Below, one piece after another: positions 27,109 through 36,616 of a stretch of DNA of 64,000 bases (within the stretch, counting starts at the first letter, position 1; each line of letters starts with the position of its first letter). Origin of the DNA: Nostoc sp. T09 (lineage in GTDB: Bacteria; Cyanobacteriota; Cyanobacteriia; Cyanobacteriales; Nostocaceae); the NCBI RefSeq assembly GCF_002154695.1, contig NZ_MTAV01000135.1, positions 24,536 through 88,535 of the forward strand, written 5' to 3'. The notes below the pieces were generated by a model. That model searched no databases. It worked only from the letters and a program-made list of their open reading frames with translations, and was not told the DNA's origin. Both the position numbers and the translations under genes were made by a program.

Positions 27109-27858
27109 CTAACCCAAATAAGCTTTTTTAACTCGCTCATCAGTAATTAATTGTGATGCTGCACCCGTTAAAGTAATAGAACCTGCTTCTAAAACATATC
27201 CTCTATCGGCAATTTGTAGAGCTAAGTTAGCGTTTTGTTCAACTAATAAAATAGTTACGCCCGTAGCGCGAAGATTTTCAATAATAGTAAAAATTTCTCG
27301 GACGATCGCAGGTGCTAAACCTAAGCTAGGTTCATCTAAAAGTAATAGTTGTGGTCTACTCATTAAAGCACGAGCGATCGCTAACATTTGTTGTTCGCCA
27401 CCACTGAGAGTTCCTGCTAGTTGATTGCGTCTTTGGGATAAACGCGGAAATAGCTCATATTGATGCTCAATATCTGCTTTAATTTCTTTTTGATCGTTGC
27501 GAATATAAGCACCTAATAACAAATTATCTAAAACTGTTTGTCTAGCTAATACTCTCCGTCCTTCAGGAGAATGGGCGATACCAAGTTTAACCACCTCATA
27601 AGCTTGACGGCGAGTAATATTCCGTCCACTGTAGATAATTTGTCCACTTCTAGGATTAACTATTTTGGATATAGCCCGGAGAGTAGTAGTTTTACCAGCA
27701 CCGTTAGCACCAATTAAAGTTACTACCTCGCCTTTTTTAATGATTAAATTAATCTTTTTTAGAGCTTGAATACCGCCATAATTCACATCAAGGTCTTGAA
27801 CCTCTAAAATCGTAAAATCTTCTTTATCAGTTAAATATCGGCGTTCATCGGCGTTCAT
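27109..27858 (-). CDS. livF: Branched-chain/neutral amino-acid ABC transporter ATPase (LivF type)
   Basis: 249 residues. Walker A GANGAGKTT, signature LSGGEQQMLAIARALM, Walker B LLLLDEPSLGLAP, and the D-loop and H-loop typical of LivF. It works with LivG to energise LivHM. The ATG at 27858 is part of a tandem 10-mer (GATGAACGCC); the ATG in the next unit (27848) stops after five codons. The first 14 residues (MNADERRYLTDKED) are therefore repeat-derived. 15 bases separate it from livG. Confidence 0.9.
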   Translation of the reverse strand: MNADERRYLTDKEDFTILEVQDLDVNYGGIQALKKINLIIKKGEVVTLIGANGAGKTTTLRAISKIVNPRSGQIIYSGRNITRRQAYEVVKLGIAHSPEGRRVLARQTVLDNLLLGAYIRNDQKEIKADIEHQYELFPRLSQRRNQLAGTLSGGEQQMLAIARALMSRPQLLLLDEPSLGLAPAIVREIFTIIENLRATGVTILLVEQNANLALQIADRGYVLEAGSITLTGAASQLITDERVKKAYLG

Positions 27859-27873
27859 CGGCGGTTAAAATCC

Positions 27874-28659
27874 TCATCCACTTCCCAAATAAGCTGCAAT
27901 TACGGCGGGATCGTCCCTAACAACGGCGGGTTCACCCAAAGCGATTAATTGTCCAAAATCTAAAACAGCAATGCGATCACACAATCCCATAACTAAGGGT
28001 ACATGATGCTCAATCAGTACGATCGTTAAGTTAAAGCGCTCCCTAAGACTGCGAATAAATTCGCTGAGATACTGTTTTTCGCTGGGGTTCATCCCCGCAG
28101 CTGGTTCATCAAGGAGTAAAATCTGCGGTTCCAAGGCTAATGCGCGGGCGATTTCTAAGCGTCGTTGATCGCCGTAAGCAAAATTTTTGGCTTTTTCTTC
28201 AGCGCGATCGCTCAATCCCACCAGTTCTAATAATTCTAAAGCTTTTTTTCTACTTTTAGATTCTTCAATAGGTGCTGGTGGTAATTTTAAAACTCCTTTA
28301 ATCATATTACTTTTGGTATGCAAATGCCCGCCTATGATGACATTTTCTAACGCCGATAATTCACCAAACAGGCGAATATTTTGAAAGGTACGAGCGATAC
28401 CTAAACCAGCAATTTTATAAGGACGTAATTGCGAAATATTTATACCTTTATAAATTAATTTACCATCAGAAGGTGGAATTAAGGCTGTGATCAAATTAAA
28501 TAAAGTTGTTTTCCCTGCACCATTAGGGCCAATTAGCCCGAAAATTTCATGCTTTTTGACTGCAAAAGATACATTATTTACAGCCACTAAACCACCAAAC
28601 CTACGAGTCAAGGATTTTGCTTCTAAGACAATATTATTTTCTGCAATAATTTCAGACAT
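27874..28659 (-). CDS. livG: Branched-chain/neutral amino-acid ABC transporter ATPase (LivG type)
   Basis: 261 residues. Walker A GPNGAGKTT, signature FAYGDQRRLEIARALA (the LivG form lacks the full LSGGQ), Walker B ILLLDEPAAGMNP, and a C-terminal GEPAVVRDDPAVIAAYLG typical of LivG. Partner ATPase of LivF in the HAAT-family importer. Only three bases separate it from the exported-protein gene upstream. Substrates of such cyanobacterial systems are usually neutral or hydrophobic amino acids. Confidence 0.92.
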   Translation of the reverse strand: MSEIIAENNIVLEAKSLTRRFGGLVAVNNVSFAVKKHEIFGLIGPNGAGKTTLFNLITALIPPSDGKLIYKGINISQLRPYKIAGLGIARTFQNIRLFGELSALENVIIGGHLHTKSNMIKGVLKLPPAPIEESKSRKKALELLELVGLSDRAEEKAKNFAYGDQRRLEIARALALEPQILLLDEPAAGMNPSEKQYLSEFIRSLRERFNLTIVLIEHHVPLVMGLCDRIAVLDFGQLIALGEPAVVRDDPAVIAAYLGSG

Positions 28660-28662
28660 TGT

Positions 28663-29175
28663 TTAGCGTAATTGTAATTCACAAGTTGCAGGTAGTTCAT
28701 CAACTAACCAATTCCCGACACGGAATTTAGGGTTATCAACTCCAGTTTTAATCAGCACAATTCTGGATGACTGCGGACACTTCCAGCTTTGAGACTCAGG
28801 TGTTGCTGAGTAAAGATATTCATAAAGTTTAACTTCAAAAGCATATCTGCTATCTGATATTTTTTTACCAGAATTAATTTCAAAAGCTGCATGACTGGGG
28901 CTGGATGTACCAGATATATAACTAGCTAGCTCATCATTAGATATTTTCTTTTTAAGTGCAGGAGAAACAAAAGTTACTCCTTCTGTAACATTTCTGGTTT
29001 TCCAGGCATATAAAAATTTATCTGCTGTAAATAATGCCCTTACATAATCGGGATTGGCTGAAGTATTGGCAACAGGTTTAACTGGTTGAGCCTGGGTTGT
29101 GGTGCATAAGAATAGTAAAGCGATCGCAGCTATTAATAAGGCTTTTAGTTTATGGAGTTTTTTAAATTTTTTCAT
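28663..29175 (-). CDS. Exported hypothetical protein inside the Liv operon
   Basis: 170 residues. Signal peptide (LKALLIAAIALLFLCTTTQA), then a domain beginning DYVRALFTADKFLYAWKTRN that looks NTF2-like (guess from pattern), with one late Cys pair (SWKCPQSS, ATCELQ). The ATG overlaps the livM stop by four bases (ATGA), so translation is coupled to the permease. It could be a periplasmic accessory of the transporter. I know no family name. Confidence 0.65.
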   Translation of the reverse strand: MKKFKKLHKLKALLIAAIALLFLCTTTQAQPVKPVANTSANPDYVRALFTADKFLYAWKTRNVTEGVTFVSPALKKKISNDELASYISGTSSPSHAAFEINSGKKISDSRYAFEVKLYEYLYSATPESQSWKCPQSSRIVLIKTGVDNPKFRVGNWLVDELPATCELQLR

Positions 29176-30104
29176 ACTTGCTTATTTTTTACTTTGCGTT
29201 TTTTGAAGACATCCGGTGTTACCAGACCTTGAGGAAAAAATATAGTTCCCACTACAATTAGTAATCCAAAAATAATTAATCTTCCGTCACGCAAAAATTG
29301 TGCTACCCAATTAGGTAATCCACCTGTATCGGCTAAGCTGCGTAAGATTTCTGGTAAGGCTGTAAATACCATTCCTCCTACTATCGAACCTAAAAAAGTT
29401 CTAGAACCACCAATTAAGACAAAAGTTAAGTAGATAATACTCGCATCAAAAGTACCTTGACGAGCATTCCAAGTATTGAGAAAGTGAGCGCTAATTGCCC
29501 CCACAACGCCTGCAAGGATTGCCCCTAATGTAAATGCTAAAACTTTGTAGTAAGTGGGATTAATACCCATTGCACCTGCGGCTAATTCATCTTCACGAAT
29601 AGCAGTAAATGCTCTACCTACCTTAATGCGTTCTAAACGGTAAAACAATACCATTGCAATTATAAGTAATGGCAAAGCAATCCATAAATATTCGATTTGA
29701 GTTTGGAAGGGTTGAGGAATGCCAAAAATCCCAACAGCACCGCCTGTAATTTCCAAATTGAGGGAGAGAACTCGCAGAACTTCTACAAAAGCAATAGTAG
29801 CGATCGCTAAATAAATTCCTCGTAACCGTAATGTCGGAATCCCTATGACTGCACCCAATAAACCGGACACTACACCAGCAATTACCATCTCGATTAATAA
29901 CAGCGGAATCGGAAAAAAACTACTGCTAGATGTAAAAACTTTTGTAGATAGAATGGCGGCAATATAACCACCTAAAGCATAAAATCCGGGGCTTGCCAAA
30001 GATAGTTGTCCAGCCATCAATGGTAAGTAAAGTGATAGCCCCAATAATGCCCCTAATACCATAGAGACAATTAGCGAACCGTAAGTAGAGACAAATTCAG
30101 ACAT
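29172..30104 (-). CDS. livM: Amino-acid ABC transporter permease (LivM type)
   Basis: 310 residues with about eight to nine transmembrane segments. Conserved LivM phrases: LSLASPGFYALGGYIAA at the N-terminus, LRLRGIYLAIATIAFVEVLR, and the cytoplasmic ATPase-contact loop VGRAFTAIREDELAAGAMGI. Forms the pore with LivH. The C-terminus overlaps the next gene by four bases. A Uma2 gene lies 37 bases upstream, between it and livH. Confidence 0.92.
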   Translation of the reverse strand: MSEFVSTYGSLIVSMVLGALLGLSLYLPLMAGQLSLASPGFYALGGYIAAILSTKVFTSSSSFFPIPLLLIEMVIAGVVSGLLGAVIGIPTLRLRGIYLAIATIAFVEVLRVLSLNLEITGGAVGIFGIPQPFQTQIEYLWIALPLLIIAMVLFYRLERIKVGRAFTAIREDELAAGAMGINPTYYKVLAFTLGAILAGVVGAISAHFLNTWNARQGTFDASIIYLTFVLIGGSRTFLGSIVGGMVFTALPEILRSLADTGGLPNWVAQFLRDGRLIIFGLLIVVGTIFFPQGLVTPDVFKKRKVKNKQV

Positions 30105-30141
30105 TTTAAAACATTGTGATGAGGCTGAATAAAGTTAACGT

Positions 30142-30744
30142 TTAAGCTGTTAATATTTGCTCTGCTGTCAATGTCAATTCGGGAAAAGTTACAGACAATA
30201 TCCTGTCAGAACCTCTAAATTGACTGCGTTGGTATTTTCCATTAGCATCTAATAGAAAAACAAATACAGTTGGAACTTTGGGATTGCCTAAATATTCTCT
30301 TAGTCCTATTGCTAAGTAATCTACAATCCAATACTCTGTGATACCTAAACGTTGATATTCGTCCAATTTATCAATATAGTCATCTTCCCAATTAGTTGAT
30401 GTCACTTCTACAGCTAACTGGATAGGTTCTTCAAGCGCAGAGTAAGCAGCACGATTTGATCGCCACATATCTCTATCTATGACACTGACATCAGGCTTGC
30501 GTCCTTGTTCTACGCCTTCAGCAGTTTTAGTTTTAAATACTGCTGTGTTATTGACAACATAATTTAAATTTAGTCGCCTGATTTCATCATTGAAAGCAAA
30601 TAAAAGCAAGTTAGCAACATCATCATGATTTCTTGTTGAACGCACTTCTACAATTTCTCCATCTACAAGTTCATAAAAACCTTCTTCTGGGCACTGTTCA
30701 AGAAACTGATCAAAAGTTAATTTCTGTTTAGTAAATGTCGTCAT
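30142..30744 (-). CDS. Uma2 family endonuclease inserted in the Liv operon
   Basis: 200 residues: KLTFDQFLEQCPEEGFYELV, then GRKPDVSVIDRDMW (catalytic Asp), IQLAVEVTSTNWEDDYIDKL (Glu-x-x) and YWIVDYLAIGLREYLG. This is the same DUF820/Uma2 fold as at 26004. It begins 7 bases after livH and ends 37 bases before livM, so it is almost certainly co-transcribed with the transporter. There is no functional reason for that; it looks like an insertion that was kept in register with the operon. Confidence 0.9.
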   Translation of the reverse strand: MTTFTKQKLTFDQFLEQCPEEGFYELVDGEIVEVRSTRNHDDVANLLLFAFNDEIRRLNLNYVVNNTAVFKTKTAEGVEQGRKPDVSVIDRDMWRSNRAAYSALEEPIQLAVEVTSTNWEDDYIDKLDEYQRLGITEYWIVDYLAIGLREYLGNPKVPTVFVFLLDANGKYQRSQFRGSDRILSVTFPELTLTAEQILTA

Positions 30745-30751
30745 ATAATCT

Positions 30752-31702
30752 TTAAACCTTCTGAATAAATCGTCTTCCTAGCAAACCTTGGGGTCTAACT
30801 AATAGCATGACAAACAAAATTGCAAATGCTACAGCGTCTTTATAACCAGAGTATTCACCAGGTACAAATGCTTCCACTAATCCAATTAATAAACCTCCTA
30901 GCACTGCACCAGGAATACTACCCAAACCACCTAAGACAATCACTGCTAAACCTCTTAAACCAAAAGCAATGCCAAAATATGGCCCAGCAATACTGACGCT
31001 AGAAGCCACTAAAGTTCCCGCCAAACCTGCTAAAAAACTGCTGATGAAAAATGTCAGCACAATAAAGCCATCGGTGTTAATTCCTAACAAACTGGCGGTA
31101 GTTGGATCTTCTGCGATCGCCTGCATTGCCTTGCCATATTTAGTGCTATTGATAAAATAGGTAAGGATTGCTACAAATATCACAGAGACAGCAAAAATTA
31201 CTATCTGCACGCTACGGATGGGGATTGGATTCTCTGGACTACCAAAGTTAATCGAAGCTGGTAAATTTCCGTAAGCGCCTGCGGGAAAGGTGTAACTTTC
31301 TGCACCTACTAAATATTGGATGAGGTTAACAATTACTACCGCCACACCTAAGCTGGAAACCACCGTCAGCAAGGGGTCAGATCCTTTACGGCGTAGAGGT
31401 TGGAAAGCAATCCGTTCCATAGCTATGCCAACCAATCCGGCTAGACTGCTGCCTAAAATTAAGGCGATCGCAAATGGTAATTTTATAGGTAGTGTGGCAT
31501 TAGCCAGCAAGCCATTAAATCCAAAAGTCCCGCCCATGAGTGCATAGGTGAAATATGCACCCAGCGTAAAAACTGCCCCATGAGCTAAATTAATAATGCC
31601 CAAAATCGAATAAACGAGGGTGTATCCCAAGGCAAAAATTGCATAAACGCTGCCAATAGATAGCCCATTTAAGAATTGTTGCAGAAACAGATTTATATCC
31701 AT
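30752..31702 (-). CDS. livH: Amino-acid ABC transporter permease (LivH type)
   Basis: 316 residues, about eight transmembrane segments. LivH signatures: NGLSIGSVYAIFALGYTLVY, LGIINLAHGAVFTLGAYFTY, the ATPase-contact loop GKAMQAIAEDPTTASLLGIN, and GLGSIPGAVLGGLLIG. Seven bases separate its start from the stop of the binding-protein gene and seven its stop from the Uma2 start. Part of a seven-gene minus-strand operon with the binding protein first. Confidence 0.93.
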   Translation of the reverse strand: MDINLFLQQFLNGLSIGSVYAIFALGYTLVYSILGIINLAHGAVFTLGAYFTYALMGGTFGFNGLLANATLPIKLPFAIALILGSSLAGLVGIAMERIAFQPLRRKGSDPLLTVVSSLGVAVVIVNLIQYLVGAESYTFPAGAYGNLPASINFGSPENPIPIRSVQIVIFAVSVIFVAILTYFINSTKYGKAMQAIAEDPTTASLLGINTDGFIVLTFFISSFLAGLAGTLVASSVSIAGPYFGIAFGLRGLAVIVLGGLGSIPGAVLGGLLIGLVEAFVPGEYSGYKDAVAFAILFVMLLVRPQGLLGRRFIQKV

Positions 31703-31709
31703 ATAGCAA

Positions 31710-32954
31710 CTATTTTAAAAATGCGAATTTACCTTGACTACCATCTTTGTCCATTTTGATTTGAGCTACATAAAAATCTTTTTGGACAACCTCACCGACG
31801 GGAGTAAACCCAATTTCGCCTAAAGGTGTATTATATTTTCCAGCTAGTAGCTGTTTGTTTAATTCATTCCTTAATTGTGGCAGTGCTAATTTGTTGACTT
31901 TGGTTTTTTTATCTAAAGCTTGGAGTGCTTCTACATAAACTTGAACTGCGGCAAAAGCTTGAGCGCTAAACTGTGGTGGTTCTTTCTTGTATTGGTCAGT
32001 ATAGATTTTACGAAATGTCGAGTTAATTTCGCCTGGATGTTCTGGGCTGTAAGCTTGAGCAATCAGTACACCATCACAAAGTGCTTTGCATACTGGCAAA
32101 ATGTTGGAAGTGTTCATACCATTACCACCAACAATTAAGCCTTTATAACCCAGTTCCCGTAGTTGTCTGACCAAGTTACCACCATCAGCAGCCAAACCAG
32201 AAATAATTACTAAATCTGGTTTAAGATTAATCGCATTTGTAGCTTGGCTTTGGAAATCTGTATCACTAGTTTGGAACTTTTGTACTGTTAATAATTCCAA
32301 ACCCTGATCCTTCACAGTTTTCTGAAAAATCTCTGTCTCTGATTTACTAAAAGCATCATTTTGAGCAAAGAAAACAGCAACTTTTTTAATTTTGGGGTTC
32401 TGCTTGAGTGCTGCTTTAACTGAATTAGGCGCGACAATAGAAACTGGTGCAGAAACACGAGCTACGTAATCACCAATCTCCGGAATCTTGTTAGCAGTAT
32501 TTGATGCTCCCAGCACTGGTACTTTAGCACGGTCAGCAACAGGGTCAGCACTAAAAGCTTGCTGTGACAAAGTTGGTCCCACAATACCGACAACTTTATC
32601 TTTATTAATTAAACTTTGAAAGGCATTAATTGCTCCATTTTCATCACCGCTAGTGTCTTGAAATACTAATTTAATTGGAGTACCGTTAATACCACCTTTA
32701 TCATTAAAATATTTCTCAGCGATTTTGGCTCCAGCAACTTGTTCTTGACCAAGTAAAGCTACGTTACTAGTTTGGGCAAAAGCAATACCTATAGGAATTA
32801 CACCAGATGTATTCGTTGTGGAGGTATTGTTATTTGTAGCCTGATTTTGGGCATTATTGCCTACATTCGACCCAGTGTTAGCTCCACCACAGGCTGTTAG
32901 CACCATAGTCAAAGTGGCAAAAAATGTAGTTGTTAGCGCAGCGGATTTTTTCAT
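31710..32954 (-). CDS. Amino-acid ABC transporter substrate-binding lipoprotein
   Basis: 414 residues from the ATG at 32954, chosen because it begins a lipoprotein signal (MKKSAALTTTFF, lipobox LTAC with Cys22); an upstream in-frame start would add 48 residues unlike a signal. A Ser/Asn/Thr linker is followed by a type I periplasmic-binding fold (IPIGIAFAQTSNVALLGQEQ; GIVGPTLSQQAF; VGGNGMNTSNILPV). LivJ/LivK class. First gene of the operon; no NtcA site (GTA-N8-TAC) was noticed upstream, though I could not scan exhaustively. Confidence 0.9.
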   Translation of the reverse strand: MKKSAALTTTFFATLTMVLTACGGANTGSNVGNNAQNQATNNNTSTTNTSGVIPIGIAFAQTSNVALLGQEQVAGAKIAEKYFNDKGGINGTPIKLVFQDTSGDENGAINAFQSLINKDKVVGIVGPTLSQQAFSADPVADRAKVPVLGASNTANKIPEIGDYVARVSAPVSIVAPNSVKAALKQNPKIKKVAVFFAQNDAFSKSETEIFQKTVKDQGLELLTVQKFQTSDTDFQSQATNAINLKPDLVIISGLAADGGNLVRQLRELGYKGLIVGGNGMNTSNILPVCKALCDGVLIAQAYSPEHPGEINSTFRKIYTDQYKKEPPQFSAQAFAAVQVYVEALQALDKKTKVNKLALPQLRNELNKQLLAGKYNTPLGEIGFTPVGEVVQKDFYVAQIKMDKDGSQGKFAFLK

Positions 32955-33149
32955 GGCTGAAAGATAATCTATTTCTGGAATCATCTTTATTTGACCACAG
33001 ACAGATGCAGATTCCAAGTAGTTATGTATGCCTAAAGTTTGATGAACAAAGTTTGGCGATCGCTTTTTTGATATTAGTGGCGATCGCACGATTGTCACAT
33101 TGGTAATTTACCAGGAATTACGCAAAAATCACCAAAAACCTTAATTTAT

Positions 33150-33185
33150 CGAACCGCCAAAACGCCAAGAACGCCAAGAATTCGT
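33150..33185. repeat. Short 9-bp tandem repeat (AACGCCAAG)
   Basis: AACGCCAAG occurs twice, with a partial unit (CCGCCAAAACGCCAAG), between the GT2 gene and the Liv operon. A common cyanobacterial intergenic repeat. Confidence 0.6.
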
Positions 33186-33217
33186 AGAGTGTGCGTAAGT
33201 CTTATTTGCTATTCTTT

Positions 33218-34207
33218 TTAGAACAATTTTTCTTTAACCACACTCATGGGTTTTTGGCTATCCTCATGCTCTTCATAAAAACCTGCCACTTCCGCTAAGG
33301 TATATAGGGGCCTTTGCTTAACTTCTTCATAAATGCGCCCAATATATTCACCCAAAATGCCAATACTAAATAGTTGTACTGCTCCTAAAAAGAAAATAAC
33401 CATCATGATAATGGCCATTCCTGTTAAGGGAGAATGAGGTACAAAAAGTCGCCAGTACAAAACCAGCACACACATGAACAATGAAACTATCGCGGCTAAA
33501 AATCCCATGTAAGTTGAAAGCCGCAACGGTACTTTAGAAAAAGAAACCAATCCATTAATTGCCAGTGCTAGAGATTTACGAAATGTATATTTCACATCCC
33601 CTGCAAAACGCGGATCTCGCTCAAATTTAATAGCTATTTGATTAAAACCAACCCAAGCTCGCAATCCCCGAATGTAGCGGTTGCGCTCTGACATTGCATT
33701 CAGGACGTCTACAACTTTACGATCTAATAAGCAAAAATCCCCCGTGTCTGTGGGAATATCTACATCTGCCAGATTTTTGAGAATCCGATAAAAAGCATAG
33801 GCTGTGAAGCGCTTAAACCAACCTTCTTGACGACGTTGGATGCGTTGGGCATAAACGATTTGATATCCTTGTCGCCATTTCTCTACCATGTCTGGAATCA
33901 ATTCTGGTGGATCTTGTAAATCGGCATCCAGAATCACAACCACCTGTCCCCGAACAAAATTTAGCCCTGCTGTTACAGCAATTTGATGACCAAAATTCCG
34001 CGCCAGACTTAAGTAAACCACACGCGGATCTTTTTGATGCAATTCTCGCATCATTTGTAAAGAGCGATCGCGGCTACCATCATTCACTAAACACAACTCT
34101 ACCGGACCATCCATCCGATTCATCACCAGGGAAATCCGGCGATACATTTCTTCAATAGTTTCTTCTTCGTTGTAGATCGGTACGATAAAAGAGTATTTAG
34201 GTAGCAT
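33218..34207 (-). CDS. Glycosyltransferase family 2, GtrB/DPM1-like, membrane-anchored
   Basis: 329 residues. GT-A fold: [36 protein letters not shown] (the metal-binding DxD region reads LDADLQDPP), and the acceptor region [13 protein letters not shown]. Two transmembrane segments at the C-terminal end (about 232-256 and 265-290). Relatives transfer a sugar to undecaprenyl or dolichyl phosphate at the cytosolic face. It is followed 7 bases later (upstream gene) by a TVP38 protein, so the two form an operon. Confidence 0.9.
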   Translation of the reverse strand: MLPKYSFIVPIYNEEETIEEMYRRISLVMNRMDGPVELCLVNDGSRDRSLQMMRELHQKDPRVVYLSLARNFGHQIAVTAGLNFVRGQVVVILDADLQDPPELIPDMVEKWRQGYQIVYAQRIQRRQEGWFKRFTAYAFYRILKNLADVDIPTDTGDFCLLDRKVVDVLNAMSERNRYIRGLRAWVGFNQIAIKFERDPRFAGDVKYTFRKSLALAINGLVSFSKVPLRLSTYMGFLAAIVSLFMCVLVLYWRLFVPHSPLTGMAIIMMVIFFLGAVQLFSIGILGEYIGRIYEEVKQRPLYTLAEVAGFYEEHEDSQKPMSVVKEKLF

Positions 34208-34214
34208 GATTATC

Positions 34215-34877
34215 TTAAGGTTTGCGACGAAAGGGAAAACTGCGATGACGGCGATACCAGGTAGATCCAGCCACTAATATTCCTAGCAATGCCAAAGCAC
34301 CAACCAATGGCATAACCTCTCCGGTACGGATTGCTTTTAAGCCAGAACTACCTAATAAAACAAATGGTAATACTCCTGGAACTGTTCCTAAAATCGTGCC
34401 AATCAAGTAATCTTTGAAGCTCACTGATGTCAAACCGGCAGCAAAATTTACCAAACCATAGGGCATAATTGGCACTAGGCGAATGGCAAACATATAAAAT
34501 ACTCCTCCTTGCTGCACTTCCGCATCAATCGCTTGCCAACGTCCTGCTAGTCTTTTAGCAACGGCTTCATGTCCAACTGTCCGTGCAAATATAAAAGAAG
34601 CGATCGCAGCCACAATCGCAGCAACACTTGTCCAAAATGTACCCAGCCAAGGACCAAAAATCGCTCCTCCGGTTAAATTCAGCGCCGTAGAAGGTAAAAC
34701 TAGAATGGTTGCTACTACATAAATCACAATATAAGTAACGGGTGCCCAAATGCCAGAGTTTTTCAACCACGACTGAATTAAATCTGGATTAATTCCTCCT
34801 AAAAAATATCCTGTCAATATCGTTGCCACCAGGCAAACTAAAAACAATAAGATAAAACTGGTTTTAAAATTTAGCAT
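34215..34877 (-). CDS. TVP38/TMEM64 family membrane protein
   Basis: 220 residues with five to six transmembrane segments. The VTT-domain signatures are visible: [40 protein letters not shown], and [20 protein letters not shown]. Family members resemble DedA and may scramble or flip lipids. Located directly upstream of the GT2 gene (7 bases), consistent with work on lipid-linked sugars, but that is inference. Confidence 0.9.
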   Translation of the reverse strand: MLNFKTSFILLFLVCLVATILTGYFLGGINPDLIQSWLKNSGIWAPVTYIVIYVVATILVLPSTALNLTGGAIFGPWLGTFWTSVAAIVAAIASFIFARTVGHEAVAKRLAGRWQAIDAEVQQGGVFYMFAIRLVPIMPYGLVNFAAGLTSVSFKDYLIGTILGTVPGVLPFVLLGSSGLKAIRTGEVMPLVGALALLGILVAGSTWYRRHRSFPFRRKP

Positions 34878-35025
34878 AAATACATTAATGCTAGTACAGC
34901 TTGGCGTAAATTAATCTACCATTCAAGACAGTGTAAAAGTATGAAACCAGATTTTTGTGATTTTTGACTTTCTCTTTAAGCATAGGTATTCCCGTATTAG
35001 CAGTACTAAGGTTATAATTTGGAAC

Positions 35026-36522
35026 CTACTTCAAAGTATCAAATTCAGAAAACTGTTTTTGATTCAGTGATGTAATTGCTAAGACTAAAATACTAAGTGT
35101 GATCCCTAAAACAGCATAGCTTGGTAGTGCCAATATAGTCACTTTCAGGATGTAGGGTAACTCGCCTGCTTTCCATTTCCAATTATTTGCTAGAGGGATG
35201 AGCACCCAATCATGAATGAAGCCTGTTTGCACTAGTAAGCAACAAACACCTACTAACCAAGCAGACATTCTTTTCCATGCAAATACTTCATACCTGATCT
35301 GAAACAGCAAATCATTGAGCAAGTAAACCACAGCAGGTATTAACATCACAGAACTAGTTTGCTGTGAATAATTCATGCCAATACTCAAGCATGAAATTAA
35401 TACAATTTCCGATAGATAAATATTTTTTGACCAGCCGATTTGTGATTGTTGTTTGTACCAATACCAACCCACATAACCAAATGTTAGCAGCACAATTAAA
35501 TTAGATAAAAGCTTTGCAATGAATTGGTTATTAGGGAAAAATCTAGGGCCAATGACCTTTAAATCAATGCGACTCATCGAAAGATATGGGCTATTTGACG
35601 GATCATTTATCCAGATTGAAAATCCCCGCGCAGCATCAGGTAGAAATTCTGTTACGGAATTGCCTGTCAATAATAGGCCTATAAATATCAGAAAACTTGA
35701 TGTAATAACACAGAGAAAAACTAGAGTAAATCTTCTTTTTAGAAGAAAATACAAAACGAATAAAGCAGCTAACGTTGGTTTACAAACGGCAACGCCCAAA
35801 AAAATTCCTGCTGGAATATCTTGATTTTTCTTAGCCAAGATAAACATCCATAAAACCAGAGCTGCAATGAAAATAGCAAGGTTCCCAACTTGAAGATCAC
35901 GAATTACTCCATAAATTAACGCAACTGCGATCATGCAAATTGTCCTAAAAGCCCGCGAGCGTGATTCCAACAGGATATCTGCTCCCCATAAAATCAACCC
36001 GATTGTTACCAAATGCATGACAGTCCAGATGGTGAATGCAGTATTGATCGAAAAATAACCCAGAAACCAGATAATAGGAATAATATTCGGTGGATAGACA
36101 AACGGTGGAATGCTCCCACAAGCTTTTGTTAAATTACAGAACCATTCACTAAAAATCTCGGGTTTAAAAGGGCTTAAATGCTCGTGAGCTAATTTACTTG
36201 CCACATAAAACCATTTAAAATCCCAAAAAGGTGGCTCTGGATAAGTCGCAAATAAATGAACAAGCCAACCTGTATAAATAAGAAGCCTTGTAACAATTAA
36301 TACGACAAAAGCTTGAATTATAAAGTTAACAATAGGTTTATGCAAAAATTGCCCTAGCTGTTTAATAAAAGGGTATTGTAAAAATAACGAATTATTCCAG
36401 CCTTGCTTTTCATCATCTAGCCGCCAATTACTTTTAAGAACTAAAGCTACTGCAATTAATATAATTAGATTCCAAAATCCTAAACTGATCATAGGAATTG
36501 AATAATTAGGTTTTTTCTTCAC
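35026..36522 (-). CDS. GT87-like polytopic glycosyltransferase (DUF2029)
   Basis: 498 residues from a GTG at 36522. About ten to twelve transmembrane segments. Pattern of GT87: FWDFKWFYVASKLAHEHLSP, PPFVYPPNIIPIIWFLGYFS, RDLQVGNLAIFIAALVLW, and VCKPTLAALFVLYFLLKRR. Such enzymes use polyprenyl-phosphate sugars for extracytoplasmic transfer, for example mannosyl or arabinosyl. Fits with the nearby GT2 and TVP38 genes on the same strand, though 148 bases separate it from them. Confidence 0.8.
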   Translation of the reverse strand: MKKKPNYSIPMISLGFWNLIILIAVALVLKSNWRLDDEKQGWNNSLFLQYPFIKQLGQFLHKPIVNFIIQAFVVLIVTRLLIYTGWLVHLFATYPEPPFWDFKWFYVASKLAHEHLSPFKPEIFSEWFCNLTKACGSIPPFVYPPNIIPIIWFLGYFSINTAFTIWTVMHLVTIGLILWGADILLESRSRAFRTICMIAVALIYGVIRDLQVGNLAIFIAALVLWMFILAKKNQDIPAGIFLGVAVCKPTLAALFVLYFLLKRRFTLVFLCVITSSFLIFIGLLLTGNSVTEFLPDAARGFSIWINDPSNSPYLSMSRIDLKVIGPRFFPNNQFIAKLLSNLIVLLTFGYVGWYWYKQQSQIGWSKNIYLSEIVLISCLSIGMNYSQQTSSVMLIPAVVYLLNDLLFQIRYEVFAWKRMSAWLVGVCCLLVQTGFIHDWVLIPLANNWKWKAGELPYILKVTILALPSYAVLGITLSILVLAITSLNQKQFSEFDTLK

Positions 36523-36616
36523 TAATACAGTAATAAATATTTATACATAAGTCATCAGGAAAATTACTGGCTAGTTTATAAACGTTTGCTGTTCATTAAC
36601 TTCTATTTGCGCAAAG

